Source: Isoetes taiwanensis (Eukaryota > Streptophyta > Lycopodiopsida > Isoetales > Isoetaceae). From it: 64,000 bases of DNA. The stretch is taken from NCBI GenBank assembly GCA_021234155.1, contig JAJEKV010000071.1, positions 1,315,138-1,379,137 of the forward strand. Direction: 5' to 3'. Numbering within the stretch: the stretch's first letter is position 1; every line of letters begins with the position of its first letter. Shown here piece after piece: positions 13,107 to 25,390 of the stretch. Position numbers and translations under genes: made by a program. A model generated the notes under the pieces. The model saw nothing but the letters and a program-made list of their open reading frames with translations, did not search any database and was not told where the DNA came from.

Positions 13107-13870
13107 TGTTGTTTTTCGTCAAGTCCTCCTTGCCTTATTGGGTTAAGGGGATTATTCCCAATGTTTAGGGTCTTAAGGTTGGTGGTTCGAGCCCTTGTGT
13201 GTGATAATTGGCCTCCCCTTGCTGGTGGTAGTTAGCTTTTTTTTGTATGTTGTATTGCCCCGTGGTACGAGTGCCCCCTTGAATGCCTTAATTATGCACA
13301 TATTTTTCTTTTATTTCATCTTGTTGCCTTGCCCTGATGGTTGAGGTGCTAGGCTAAGGGGCGTACCTTAAGGCAAATGATCCTGGTTTCAAATCCTTAG
13401 TATGTATGGTACATTTGGTGGAGGTATGAGTCCCCCCAAGTGCTATGGTCATGCTTTTTTTATGGTGGTGGTTCGAGTTTCCCCTTGTGTGTTTTGCCTA
13501 GCTTTTTTATTGTATTTCATGTCACCCACATTTCTTGGTTGTGGTGCTTGGCTAAGGGGCAAGCTCCAAGGCTTGTGGTTAAGGGTTCAATCCCTTGACA
13601 TGTATTTCACACTTGGTGGTGGTGCAAATCCCTCCATATGTCATTCATCATGTTATGTACTTTAGATGGTGGAGGTACGAGTCCCCCCTATATCATGCTA
13701 TGGTTTGTTTGTGAATTTTATTGTATCTTTTCACCCAACCCTTTTGGTTGTGGTGTTTAGCTAAGGGGCATACCCCAAGGCTAGTGGTCAAGGGATCAAT
13801 CCCTCGATTTGTATTGCACACATGGTGGAGGTACGAGTCCCCCCATGTCGTGGATGTGTTTGATCTTCTT
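13107..13870 (+). repeat. Four SINE-like (tRNA-derived) units in tandem
   Basis: Units with a spacing of about 205 bp lie near 13120, 13325, 13528 and 13736. Each has GGTTGAGGTGCTAGGCTAAGG-like sequence followed about 40 bp later by a box-B/T-arm-like sequence (GGTTTCAAATCC, GGGTTCAATCCC, GGGATCAATCCC), then GTGGAGGTACGAGTCCCCCC. The first unit is the most divergent (GGTTCGAGCCC). Box A is only loosely matched. The regular spacing suggests tandem amplification of one element, not four separate insertions. Confidence 0.5.
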
Positions 13871-13890
13871 ATGCAGGTACAAGTTATCTT

Positions 13891-14148
13891 GTCGATGGAT
13901 GTTTGGTTTGTTTGCATGGTTTGCTCTCTTTTACACTTGGTGGTGGTGGGCTTTCCGGTCCTTTGCCTTCATGTGCTAGCCTTCTTCTTCTCGACCTTCT
14001 TTCCCTCGTTGACTTTTTGTCGATGGAGGTTTGGTTTGTTTGCAGGGTTTGCTCTCATTTACACTTGGTGGTGGTGGGCTTTCTGGTCCTTTCCTGCCTT
14101 CATGTGCTAGCCTTCTTCTTCTCGACCTTCTTTCCCTCATTGACTTTT
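13891..14148 (+). repeat. Tandem duplication, 128-bp unit x2
   Basis: Two copies begin GTCGATGGATGTTTGG (13891) and GTCGATGGAGGTTTGG (14019). They share ACACTTGGTGGTGGTGGGC and CATGTGCTAGCCTTCTTC. The TTTGGTGG words resemble the tail of the SINE-like units next door. Open frames here come from the repeat. Confidence 0.9.
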
Positions 14149-15848
14149 CTGCTTCTCATTGGCTAGTCATGAGAGAGCTTGCTTCCATTGTTGGTCTACC
14201 TCAGCCTCTGTGCTTCTTTTTGAGGGGGAAGTTCCCACTTCCTCTTTCTTCCTTGTGAGGTCCTTTGGGACCACTAGGGTCCGCAGTGGATGGGATATGA
14301 TTAGTAGGCCCTATAGCATAACTCGAGAGTTTCTTCCAGGTCTGGTTCCTTGGCGATATTTTCCTGTGATATTTTTGGGGAGGGGATGTAACCCTCTCTA
14401 GAGGTTTCCATCCTCTCCCTCTTGCATTATCTGTGGAGCTTGTCATTAGGTTTGGATGTTGCTTTGTGAGCATGCATTGAGTTTGCTTCTCATCTCTTGT
14501 CTATTGTATTTGACAGGGTTTGTGCTTCTGTTCTATGAGGTTTCCTTTGTGTTTCATGTGTGGTCTATGCATTGCTGCATGGGTGGTCTTTTGTGCGCAT
14601 AGTTATGGTGTGGGTTCCTAGCCTTAGGATGGTCCCCATATCCTCCTCTTGAGCCCCCTGGCAGATTGCATCCTCAGCCGTAGTGCTTGTGGGTTCTTTT
14701 ATGATTCCTTTTCCACTTCGAATCGTCATTGGGAAACCTAATCTCACAAAGCATATTCTAGGTTGATCTTGGCTGAAGGGCCAAGATTTGCCCATAAAGC
14801 GGATTTGCACAAAGCGATGTATTTAGTTTCCTCATACTGATGCATGTTTATTTAGCCAATGATCAGTGGAAAAAAAGGGCCAAACAAAAGGATTCGATAA
14901 TACCCTCACACATAGGCTGTATTCTGGTTGTATAACTTCAACAACTCGACTGCAAATGCACACCTAGTTACACCATCAGCGTGAGCGTCTTGTTTTGCTA
15001 GTGTCTGGAAAAGAGGGTCGTTGCTAGGTTTTGGTACTCCCTTTTCTGGGCAGGAGCATCAACTCTGGTTCTCTCAGATGAGACATCCATGATGCTCCGA
15101 CCAAGAAACTCATTTCCATTATGGCTCTCAGTGCGGTATCAAGAAGGTTTGCCTTCTCCTTGCCACAAAGATCCTTTTAAGTCGAGCTCATATTCGATCT
15201 AATGCCTTTTTCTATGGCTACAGGCACATGCATAGCAATGGCTCGCAGGTTCTGATTTTGCTCAATTTCGAAACAAGGTGCAAATTTCAGTAGTAGATTC
15301 TTAGGCCAGATATTGTAAGAAGAAATGTATGACATAAAGAGAGATTCCAGCGCGACCCTTCTCACACATCATAGGCAAGTTTTCCATGTGAAGCAGCATA
15401 GGCTAAAAAGCATGCCAAACAGAAAAACACAGGGTAAATGTACACCAGAAATACCTATGTTTGGATTGAAAATTTTTCATTTGGGTTGCATGCATTCATT
15501 TGAGTAGGGACACATCACATTAAAAAATATCTTCTAAAATCTTTTGAAGCAATGCAGGAACTACAGGCTGATATTCACCAGCATAATGCAAAGATTGACA
15601 CATTGGAGCATCAGCACATCCTGGTATGTTTGCACCAGTTAGTTCAATTTCTTGATGTATGACATTATAGTACAAAAATATTATAGTAGATTTAGCAGTC
15701 TAGATTGTTGGTTACACGTTAATCCATGGCATGCTAAAAAGCAAGAAAATAAACAGGCATAGAAGGTTAAAAGGCATCAATTTACAGGTGTTTGGAGCAC
15801 ACAGAACAATAAGCTGAAATATCCATGTAGTTCCATCAGCATCTACTT
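14149..15848. other. Gene-free stretch downstream of EXO70
   Basis: No gene is recognised. One short segment, about 15561-15621 (plus), looks exon-like. It is preceded by ...GCAATGCAG and followed by GTATGTTTGC, and its open frame encodes a 20-residue helical peptide (ELQADIHQHNAKIDTLEHQH). No partner exons are evident, so it is noted and not called. Confidence 0.4.
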
Positions 15849-18800
15849 TTATTCGACCTTTTTCGATTCAAAAAGTTGCCCAAGAAGTCGTTCAAAATCT
15901 TCTGCAGTATATTTGACATACTTTAAGGCGTTCTTCGAGTTCTCCAAAATAGCTCTGAACGTAAATGCATGATTGAAGACCCATAAGCCTCTTTGCAGAA
16001 CAATGACAATCACGAAATTCAGATATACATAACGCACTTATGTCTTTGCAAAAAGCTCCTATAAGCAGGAAGTAATACTGTTGCAACAGCCAAACGAACA
16101 TCTTCTCGCAGTTCAACTTCAGGAATGGCCCATTGCAGTTGTCTTTGATGCACTTCATCAAAAAGTGAATAAAATGTTTTAAGCCTGCACGTATTGTGGC
16201 ATGTTATACTTAGACAAATTTATGGTACTGCATGAAGGAGGCAAACCTCTCTTTAAGAACATATCTGGAAATTCTGCTGCTACCAGTACCAGAGGGTGGT
16301 GTTAATCCCAGACCACTGAGGCACAGAACAACCTGCAAGGAATTAACGATGTTAAGATTTCCTTCAGTCTCATAGAGACTATTTGAATATTGAACCAGGA
16401 CAACCTTCCCCCATGCACTTCGCTGATATTGTTGAGCATGCTGCTGAACTAGAGTACGGTGTCTTTGTATCCAGTCATCACCCAGCAAATCTTTTGCCTC
16501 TGATCTGTAATGGGTCATGCAATAAATGGCATAAAAGAGTGATAACATAGTAGGTCCACGAGCTTCTCACCCTCGAACAGAACGAACAATGTAGTGAATG
16601 TTATTCATCAAGAAAAAATGTGCTAGAGCAGGATCAGTGTACAGCTTTGCTTTACCATCGAGGTTGCTTAGCAGTGCTTGCATTATCTTGGCAGTTGATT
16701 TGGCCAAGTAAGAACTTGATTTATCCTCTAGATCATCACCTTCACACAGCTGCTTTAAAGTTTTCTGATAGCTGAAATAGATAAGCCAGCCTTGAATGGT
16801 TGTTGCTGCTTAGCTCGTATAAGGATCAACAGTAAGAAGACATTGGTAACTTACTCCAAGAGGAATTTCACATAATTGATGACGTAGCTTGTAAATGGAT
16901 GAACAGTGCCATCCTGCAGCACTGTCTTTGTAGCATGCTTTTCAACTCTCTCCAGGAAATCATCAAAGATCTCCTTGGCAGTGTGTGCTAGCATCTGGGT
17001 AAGAGCAATGGCTGCTTGAAGGACTCTATAAGACTCATTTCCATAAAAGATAACTTCTATCTGCAAAATAATACTGCTTGTAATATAATGAAATCCAGCA
17101 TACGAGAAAAGCAATCCCTCTTCTGATTGTTCTAGTCGATGGTAACTCTTCTGCTGGAATCTGGTTGTCCAAATGCTTATTGTTGGGTTAGTACTCTATT
17201 TCAGCTAGAGAAGTGTAGGTATTTCTGCTTTATGCATTTCTAACCCTATCTATCTGGTTGGTACTAGGCAGTCTATGTTAATGATATATATGTAATATTC
17301 TTCTATCCATTAAGGGTTCTTAACTTCTCATTATCGAATAACTATGATGTGAAATAGTAGAAGGATATCACAACGTTTGTTGTAGCTAGAGTTAGAAGTA
17401 ATTTGGAATTTCGTGTGGACAGACATGTTCTTACATCAGTCTGTCTGATCTATTGAGTTTGCCAATATCCAAATCATGACAAGGCATCCTAGCCAATCTG
17501 AAGCAGCCTGTATTTAAACATAACATATCAGGAATAGGTCTGGACATCACATCCCTGTCCATTTTAATTCCTGTGCTGTGCGAGTCATGGATATGTCCAC
17601 GGTGAATACAAAGAATTTTGTTAGTTTTCATCAATCACTTTTTCCAACCAACCTCAGGCAGAAGATCATGCATGGTCTCATACATGTTGAGGAATGCAAA
17701 CAGCTTTTCAGGGGACTTTTTATTCTGCGCTATAGCATCCCCAGTGCTCAGTAAATTACTGAAGCTATTTGTAGTCACTTTCACAAAACATTGACTCTGG
17801 TAAGGATCCATGCCACAAAATACTTCATTACAGAGGTCATGTTCCGCTGTATATAGCAGTTTGACCTGATCATAACGTTTGTAAGCATAGCTATCATAAA
17901 ACTTTTATACAGAAGACAAAGAAGGGGATGAAATTCCAAAGTAACTTACAGCAATGCACATGCATCACAGCTATCATGAAACTTTTATACAGAAAACAAA
18001 GACGGGAATGAAATCCCAAAAGTAACTTACAGCAATGCACATGCATCGATTCCAGTTCTGGATTTTTCGTTCTAAAACATCCCACTGCAACTTTTCAACT
18101 TCATCTTTTGTAAGCTTTTTAAATCCAAGCTTCCGTAGGGTTTGTTCTAAAGAGGATGCTCGAATTTCACTGCAATAACAGGCATTAAAGAGTTTCGTAT
18201 ATTAAACACTAGACATTTCACTAAAATCCAAACGAACACATACCTATAAATGTTAAGACACTGCTGATTATGTGCTGCACCAATCAACCGACTTGTCATT
18301 TCTCGCAAATTGGGAATAATTTCAAAAGGAATAGGAACTAGGGGCGAGTGAGATAATTTTGCTCCAGGGATTTCAGGAGATGTTATCTCAGTGGAGTTCC
18401 CATTAGGCTTTGCCAACAACTTTGACAGCTTAGCAGGATCTTCTGACTTGCTGTAATGCAGTTTGGATACAAGAAATAGAAGAGTATGAGTTTTACGCAT
18501 TGACCTGGTCCAATCAGCTAAAAATTCTAGATTTGAGCCGAGTTCAAATGCAAAAATGGACAGAAAAGAACACACCTATGTCGAACAAGTAATGAGCAAA
18601 ACTCTTCACTAAGCTTATCCATTGCCTCAGAAAGAATTGAACGAGCATAGTTAAGGGCGTTATCACTGCTCTGGTTATATGAGAAGTATTCAACGTTCCC
18701 AAGTAACTGGTCTACTGCTGCCAGGTAGCTAACAAGATCTTCCCAAGGACCTCTACAAATTATGGCTTCCACCTATTGCAATGGATATAGCATTAGGTAG

Positions 18801-19398
18801 GAAGATTGTTTACAGTTCAATCTCTGATTCTTTCTAACTGCCCAGAAACGTTTGAAAACTTTGTTGGCTAATAGAAAACGTACCAAATAGGAAGAAACAT
18901 ACATCTCTATTGCAGGGGTTATAATTAGATCAACTCGCCATAACTAGGCTAGGTTCAAACAATCCCCAGACTTTTAACTCACCTTCCTTGCCACATCGAA
19001 TTGAGATAGGGTGGATTCTGCTGCTGCCAAAGTCTTCTCTATATTTTGATATGCGATCCTGAATGTATGGGTACGAACCTGCACATGTTTCGTTTGTCAA
19101 CATTGCCTTGAGTAGTGTGCTAAAGGTACTTTGAAGCAATTTTTTTTGAATAAATAGCAGTATTGAACATCCAATTTCCAAGTTGTTTTATCCCAAAATT
19201 CAGCACCTAAAATGAAAGAAATAAGGCAAAACCCACCCGAATAGGCAGCATTGTAACCTCTATGGAAGAGAGACGATGATCCAAGGATCCCAATATCCCC
19301 ACCATATTATCAGTCACAACTTGGCTACGTTTCAGATTGCCTCGTAATAGCTCTGCTGCCGTCGATAGCAAATCTAAATCCGTCCTTGAAGCACTCAT
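15849..19398 (-). CDS. EXO70A: EXO70A-type exocyst complex subunit (12 exons, 619 aa)
   Basis: EXO70 tethers secretory vesicles to the plasma membrane as part of the exocyst and binds membrane lipid through its C-terminal part. Twelve exons with GT-AG introns join in frame: 19237-19398, 18983-19078, 18576-18772, 18244-18450, 18031-18169, 17653-17865, 16855-17060, 16571-16771, 16405-16504, 16247-16332, 16038-16184 and 15849-15954. They total 1,860 bp, i.e. 619 residues plus stop. The N-terminus matches the family's SQxxTDNMVxILGSxDHRLS segment. Exon 7 carries the hallmark DGTVHPFTSYVINYVKFLL, and the last exon has KYVKYTAEDFERLLGQLFE. Length and exon number fit plant EXO70A1 (about 630-640 aa, 12 exons). 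The start ATG opens the first conserved helix. No frameshift or stop is seen. The splice donor of exon 5 is duplicated in the following intron. Confidence 0.93.
17889..18047 (-). repeat. 80-bp tandem duplication spanning the exon 5 splice donor of EXO70
   Basis: Two copies (17889-17966 and 17969-18047) start AGCTATCAT and end TGCACATGCATC. Each contains the last coding bases of exon 5 (CysMetCysIleAla) and a donor GTAAGTTAC or GTTAC-type sequence. The copy closest to exon 5 is read as the true donor because it keeps the frame. The second lies in the intron and could act as a decoy donor. Confidence 0.85.
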
Positions 19399-19858
19399 GG
19401 TGGGCTGTGAATCTGGAACTCTAAAGAGTTGGGTCCAACACTGGCAAGAAGAAGAACATTACAGGGTTAGAGCTTGGGCGGCCATAGCCCAGAAAAGGGT
19501 AGGTTCTCATGAGTTTCATCTGACGGGCCCCTTCTGGGGAATTTGGGTTGTTAAGAATCTGTCATGAACCCAAATTCTCTTTTAAAGCTTATAAAGTCCC
19601 AGTCTATTCTGGACGCTTTTCCACCAAGGAGTGGGCATAGATGCTTTGTGCCGAGCTGGGTTCCGAGGAAGTCTTCTACAGATTTCAAATTTAGCTGTAC
19701 AATTTAGAAACAGTAGGAAAATTAGTTGCTAAAAATAAGAGATTTTCTTGAGGAATGGAGGCTCTCGTTTCGAGCTTGTTAAGGCTAGAAAATTTCCGAA
19801 CCAAGGAGCTCGAAAATTTCCGAACCAAGGAGCTGAACCATGCTCCGGATACCTTAAA
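19399..19858 (-). promoter_or_regulatory. Presumed 5' flank and promoter of EXO70
   Basis: This is the stretch directly upstream of the EXO70 start codon. No convincing TATA box or other defined element could be assigned. The call rests only on position. A 76-codon plus-strand frame overlapping exon 1 is a shadow. Confidence 0.35.
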
Positions 19859-20623
19859 GGAAAATTTACCAAAATAACCTTAATTGTTGACTTAATTCCC
19901 AAAAAGCCCTTTGTATTTTTGAAATTCCCAAAATGCCCTTAATTCTTAATTATTTTCCCAAGTAGCCCTTTGTATTTTAAAAATCACCAAAAAGCATGTA
20001 TTTACAATAGAGGATCATTTTCTAATCATTTTCTAAGAGGAAGTGTTTCTTACAGATGACAATAATTTGAAGAATAAATTTCAAAAATCATTATGACAAA
20101 AATATGCAATAGAAATGTCAAATAGAATTTCTGCAATTGCCTTCATTATGCCTGACATTACCACAACGTGTGCACTTGTACACACGCTTTTCTCTGTCCA
20201 TGTCTTCTGTCTTATCCCTGCTTTTAGGCCTGCTAGGAGGATGACATGTTGCAGGAGGTAGCAATTCATTATTTTCAAGAAGTTCAATATTTGGAGAATA
20301 GATATGGACATCATATAAATAGCAAAATGAGCTCCACAAGTAACCTGGATGGGTATAAAGCAGCTTCTCCACTGGATGGATATAAAGCAGCTTCTCCACA
20401 AGATGCCTACGAAGCTTCTCTTTCAATATGATTTTTATAAAAGCATTAAGTTAGTTGTCTTTGATCATTAGTATTAGAATGATAGGCTTATCTCTAGCTT
20501 TTGGTGTTCCAAAGGGCTATTTGGGAAAATACTTAAGAATTAAGGGCATTTTGGGAATTTCATAAATACGAAGGGCTTTTTGAGAATTAAGTAAAAAATT
20601 AGGGTTATTTTGATAAATTTCCC
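19859..20623 (-). mobile_element. Deleted Mutator-like element (MULE) with long terminal inverted repeats
   Basis: The ends are inverted copies over roughly 115 bp. The left end starts GGAAAATTTACCAAAATAACC and the right end, reverse-complemented, starts GGGAAATTTATCAAAATAACC. Both continue with CTTAATTC-CAAAAAGCCCTT and AATTCCCAAAATGCCCTTAA. Flanking 9-mers TACCTTAAA (19850-19858) and TATTTGAAA (20624-20632) match at 6 of 9 positions, compatible with an eroded 9-bp MULE duplication. Inside, a minus-strand frame (20118-20426) ends with KCTRCGNVRHNEGNC, the CX2CX4HX4C zinc knuckle typical of the MULE transposase C-terminus. The catalytic domain is absent, so this is a non-autonomous deletion derivative. 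Confidence 0.75.
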
Positions 20624-20810
20624 TATTTGAAACTAAGCCGGAAACTTGCATTGTCTTAAAGTAAAACTATGAAACTTTCCTGCCGTTCTCGGAAATTTAA
20701 TTTCAGCCGATGCCACGTCCAACTTTCAACAATGCCCTAAGTTCAAAATTGATTTGAAATGAGGCTGGCGCTGGAGATGTACTCTAGAGGAACATTTGAT
20801 ATACACGAAA

Positions 20811-20880
20811 GTCCATTTAGTGGACATTCTTGGTGTGGAAATCATGCCGACTACACACCAAGAATGTCCACTAAATGGAC
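20811..20880. repeat. Perfect inverted repeat (27-bp stem, 16-bp loop)
   Basis: Left arm 20811-20837 (GTCCATTTAGTGGACATTCT then TGGTGTG) is exactly complementary to 20854-20880. Partial complementarity extends outward for about 8 bp (CACGAAA against TTCATG). It could be a small MITE remnant or a transcribed hairpin. Confidence 0.9.
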
Positions 20881-20929
20881 CTTCATGTTATGTGGAAGTA
20901 GGTAGGCTTCATTCTCTGACAGTAAATCT

Positions 20930-21050
20930 CACCTAGAATGTTAGAATGTAAGTAAATCAAATAGAATGCTAGGTAAATCACTCGAAATGCAAGTAAATTA
21001 GTTAGAATGTTGGGTAAATCGCTAGAAGAAGAGGGTAAATTAGACTTAAG
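20930..21050. repeat. Degenerate ~27-bp tandem repeat
   Basis: About four to five copies of a TAGAATGNNNGGTAAATC-like word follow one another between 20933 and 21047. No function is seen. Confidence 0.7.
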
Positions 21051-21850
21051 CTCGCCGGAATGGAAAAGACCAAGTACCCTAATTTTTTGTTGCGTGGCAT
21101 GGCGTTATTGGATCTCGCGTATTGCAGCTTGCTTTTACTTCCTCCAAAAATACCAGAGAGATTGCCTGACCGTTACCTAGTAATTAGCAAACTATTTATT
21201 TTGAAAAAAAAAAAAAATGATCATGATGGCACTCTCAAGTTCTAGGTCAATCTTTCTAAGGCATCAAAAAGCATTCAATCAGCCCTTTTGAGCAGAAAGG
21301 AAAAGAGATGTATGTCCTGGTAGCAGTGCCATGTTTAAACACAATAGGTGCATGAAGTAGCTTATGACCTAAGCTTCTTTATACTAAGCATCTAGTCCAT
21401 TTCAAATGTTATTTCCAGACCGCATATACTGAGGCATGGCGATCATCTAAAAGGGACTACCTTTTTGGTCCAAGAGGATCTAACTCCAGCACAACTCTGC
21501 AGACGAAAAGAGGAATTATGTCTGGTTCGAGAAGCTCACCTGCAACGGAAGTGGGCAGTATACAGAGAAGGTCAGGCTATCATTAAGGATCAATGGCTTT
21601 CTGATTCATTGGATAGTTTTTGTGTAGCCATGCTCTTCTTTATGTTGTTATTTCTATTTGTTCTTAGAATTTTGTGATGATACATAAAGCATGATTTGAT
21701 TATCTGGCATAAGGGCCAAGTCATAGCTCCATCTGGATTTTGCCCAAGCTTTATAATGTTTCCATTATGTTTGGTGATGTTTTGGGTTGTTCTAACCCAT
21801 TGTATGGCTCCCATGGCCTAATAGTCTCCGTGGACGTTCAAAAATTAAAT
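21051..21850 (+). other. Intergenic stretch; possible LINE-derived peptide
   Basis: A plus-strand frame at 21465-21677 begins VQEDLTPAQLCRRKEELCLV and continues with a basic segment. An 'EDLTP...' motif before a basic helix occurs in some LINE ORF1 proteins. The match is weak and nothing around it confirms a LINE. No other gene is recognised. Confidence 0.25.
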
Positions 21851-21852
21851 TA

Positions 21853-21908
21853 AATTCTATTCTATTCTATTCTATTCTATTCTATTCTATTCTATTCTAT
21901 TCTATTCT
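21853..21908. repeat. (TATTC)n microsatellite
   Basis: About ten uninterrupted copies of the pentamer ATTCT. Confidence 0.97.
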
Positions 21909-24900
21909 TAATTGTTTATTTGTCTAATTACTGATTAAAATAAGGTGCTAACGCATAGGAGTGTTGTCCTCTTAGTTTCAAAGAAACTTAAAGATTGTTA
22001 TAATGTTCTGATACATGGTGGTCTAACTATCGCAAGGTCATATCATCATGCAATTCCTTGGTGTGATACGAAGTATTTCTAAGAATATTTCCATAAAAGA
22101 AAAGCACGGAAGTAAAAGTATTGAGAATATGTTGATTCTGACCAGAAAATGAAACAATCCAGGCTACACAAACCCATTATTATGTATGAGGAAATAAAAC
22201 CATCATCCAATTAAATTGGGATTATGTCAACTCCAAAATCACGCCAACCTGCTATTGTCTTCTAGGGGGTTTTTGTTTTTTTTAATTTTTTTTTTTGGAC
22301 TTCAAAAATAACATAAGGTTGCGATTCACGTGTGACTTTTCATATGCGAATTGAAATATGCAAAAATGAAGAGCAAGTTGCTAACATAGATGAGACCAAA
22401 ATTGCTTGCTCGATAGATGATAATATTAGGTTTGATAATAAGAGATTGCATTATTTGCGAGGCAATTCCAGACTCGAAATTATCGATACATGGCACAAAT
22501 ATCATACAAAAATATCATATATTCCAATAAAACATTAAGGGATCAATCCATGTTTTTCCACGTGTTTAACAAGGTGTGGTTCCATGTCAGCCGTTCTATC
22601 CGGCCTGGTACGAATCTAACACTTCACCCACCGCCTTCCCCATAGCCAAATTATGCATAATAGACACAAACTTCACCAGAAAATCATCGTCGCAAAGTTT
22701 TTGGATCGTAAGATGGTGGATCTGTGGCCCTGCGTTTGATTGTAGAAGCATTTGAGAGCATCATCATCCACTATGATTATATCATCCTTATTCTCGATAC
22801 CAAGTTCGGCCCATCATGTTACTCAAGTGTTTGATGAAGATAGGCTTGCCTGTTGGATCCTTGGGATTAGTGAACTTCACACATTTGTTCTGATCCCAAA
22901 GGGTCAACCAATGTCTACGCATTTCCCCCAGTGCCTCCAAAGTATCCTTGATGTTCCTTAGTTCCATGGATGACCAAATACCAACTCGAAATAACCACGA
23001 ATGCCTCGTCTAGCATCTCCTTCAAGCGCGGCCGCGGATAGATCCACTTGGTGTTTGATTCTACCGGTGTCCAATAAACTGTTCTCTAGCCACTTTATTT
23101 TTAGGAAAAGTCTTGCAAAGGACTCCGTTTAGGGTCTAACACCACAACCTTCTTAGAAACGCAATGGAAGCCGAAACATCAAACATGTATCCGGTCAAAG
23201 AAGATACGATAACATGAAACAATACAAACGCCAAGCGTGATTTGAAATAGTCATAACCAAATCGCTTTCGACGTGATTTAGTTTGACAACGAAAAATAAT
23301 CAAAGCACGCTTTGGCGCGCGATTTAATTCAAAGGTAATACACGCGTGGCGCGATTTAAGTGGGCAAGGCCATACCTATCATCTTCGGTTTATTTGCCGT
23401 CAAGGCCATTCTCCCTTCGCCACCCTTAATCTTCGTCTTCTTCTCGATTTGTTAGAATTGTTATTTTCTATTAGTTAAATTTGCGTCCTTCACAAGCCCG
23501 ACATTATTTTACTATTGATTTGGCAAACCCGCGGAATCACTAGAGCCGTCTTCATTGCCTTCATTTTCGGTTTCCCCGTCAATTAGTTCATTGTTAACCC
23601 GTGAATCTACTCTATTGTTGCTTGCATCACCCGCAATGTGGGCAAAAATATTCCCTAAGTTCGCCGCCATCACGGTACTTTGAGCAACCGGTTTAGCAGC
23701 TATTTGTTCATTATCGCTTTCCTTATCAGCCGCAGATTACTAGTTCCCTCTCCGTATAACGCCCACTTTCGAATTGGACAAGTCTACTTGAGACTTTTGA
23801 TTGTCGACGATTTCAGGGTTGCCATAAGGGCCTTTAGGAGACTTGGCAAGCACATGCATGAGGAATGGTTCTAGAAAGTCTTTTGGCCGCTCATCACTCA
23901 CAAAGCGGTGACATCTTCTTGCACCCATAAGAGCCTCTCGCAATATAACCTTCAACATGAAGCTCCAAGCGGGGTTGTATCAATTGGAGCAAATGCCTCG
24001 ACGAGGTAAGCAGCCATAGGCGGGGAAATCCATTTTTATTTAAGGGGCCCTTCTCCTTAGTTTGTAGCTCGTGCTTGATTTCCCCACTTAGGATGGGGTC
24101 CCGATCCTCATCCTCTTCCTCGACTCATCCCTGCTCGACCGATCCCGATCCGTATGAAAGAATATAGTTCTTAAGTCCGGATCATCTAGAAGAAAACATT
24201 CCCATGCACCGCTATTGTCACCCTTGGCCTTAGCAATTTCATATTCCTCGTCGACAAAGATGGATATCATAATAAAGATCACATGTGCCATCTTCCGCGG
24301 CCGTTGTTCGCAGCTCATTATCCTTAACATCATATATTAGGCATCCCTCCCTAATAACTTTGAGGCACTCGGATCATGAGCAACGGATAGTGCATGCAGA
24401 TGTGACTCACCTGAAGGACAAACGATGACAATAGTGAAGGACCTCTCAGTTGTCAATCCTATACAGCTGGTAAAGAAGCTGCTGTAGTCCTTCTGGTTCA
24501 TGCCCATATCTCCCTCCCCCCCCCCTTGTCCAACACAAAGAGTGATATATTTCTAAGGCCGGTTGATTTTGGCAAGAGACCTTTGTACCCAATGGAGACC
24601 GAATTTGGACGATCATTCGCCTTCTCCAGTAATCTTCTTCACAAGGGCCACTTTTCTTCTCAACTCGGCCAGTACCTTAGGGGGTAGAGTCTCCTTATGT
24701 TTTGTATTTTTAGCCTTCCAATTCTTTAGGAAGTCCTTTGACCAGAATACAAACTTCTTGATGTCATCATTCATCGACCTTGTATTTGTCCAGCAATCCA
24801 ATTTCAGATAATGCCACATCCCCCGATAGCCTTTGTAACTCAGCTCCTACAGCTGACTTCATTGTACGTACATCCTTTACATGGCTGCAGCACTCAACGA

Positions 24901-25390
24901 AGGACATCCTATCCTTGGTGAAAGCACCCTTCTTGTATAAGACTTCCTTCTTTCTTTAAGCGGGTCTAAAACCCAAATGGTCTCGGTCGCCTAGCCCCCG
25001 AAGTCTTTCTCATCTCTGTCACATTCAAGTCAAAGATGCTTACATCAACAGGAGGCACCCTACCCATAGTATCTGGCAGCTTCCCTTGTGCATAAGCGTC
25101 CCAGAATTCATTCCACTTGAGCCATACTGCCTCCTTACAAAACACAATCTTATACGAGTCTGTTGGTCGACACGCTAGATGAGCTTTCGTAAGGATCCGC
25201 AATGTCATCACCACCTTTTTCTTTGATTTTCTTGCGGTCTTCTTCTTCTCTCAGATAATTGTGCATGACATGAGTCCGCTCCAAAGCAGCTTGAATGTCT
25301 CGGACTTTGACCCGCCTCGTCGGTGGGCAATGGACAGCCATATTCCACCCATCGTTGGCCAGGCGTGGCGCAGCTTGTTCAACGTATGGA

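Noticed and set aside
22590-24500. DNA methyltransferase domain downstream of the ParB-like motif (a known fusion in phages)
   Set aside because: No DPPY/DPPW/TSPP-type motif or AdoMet-binding glycine motif was found in any of the decayed frames.
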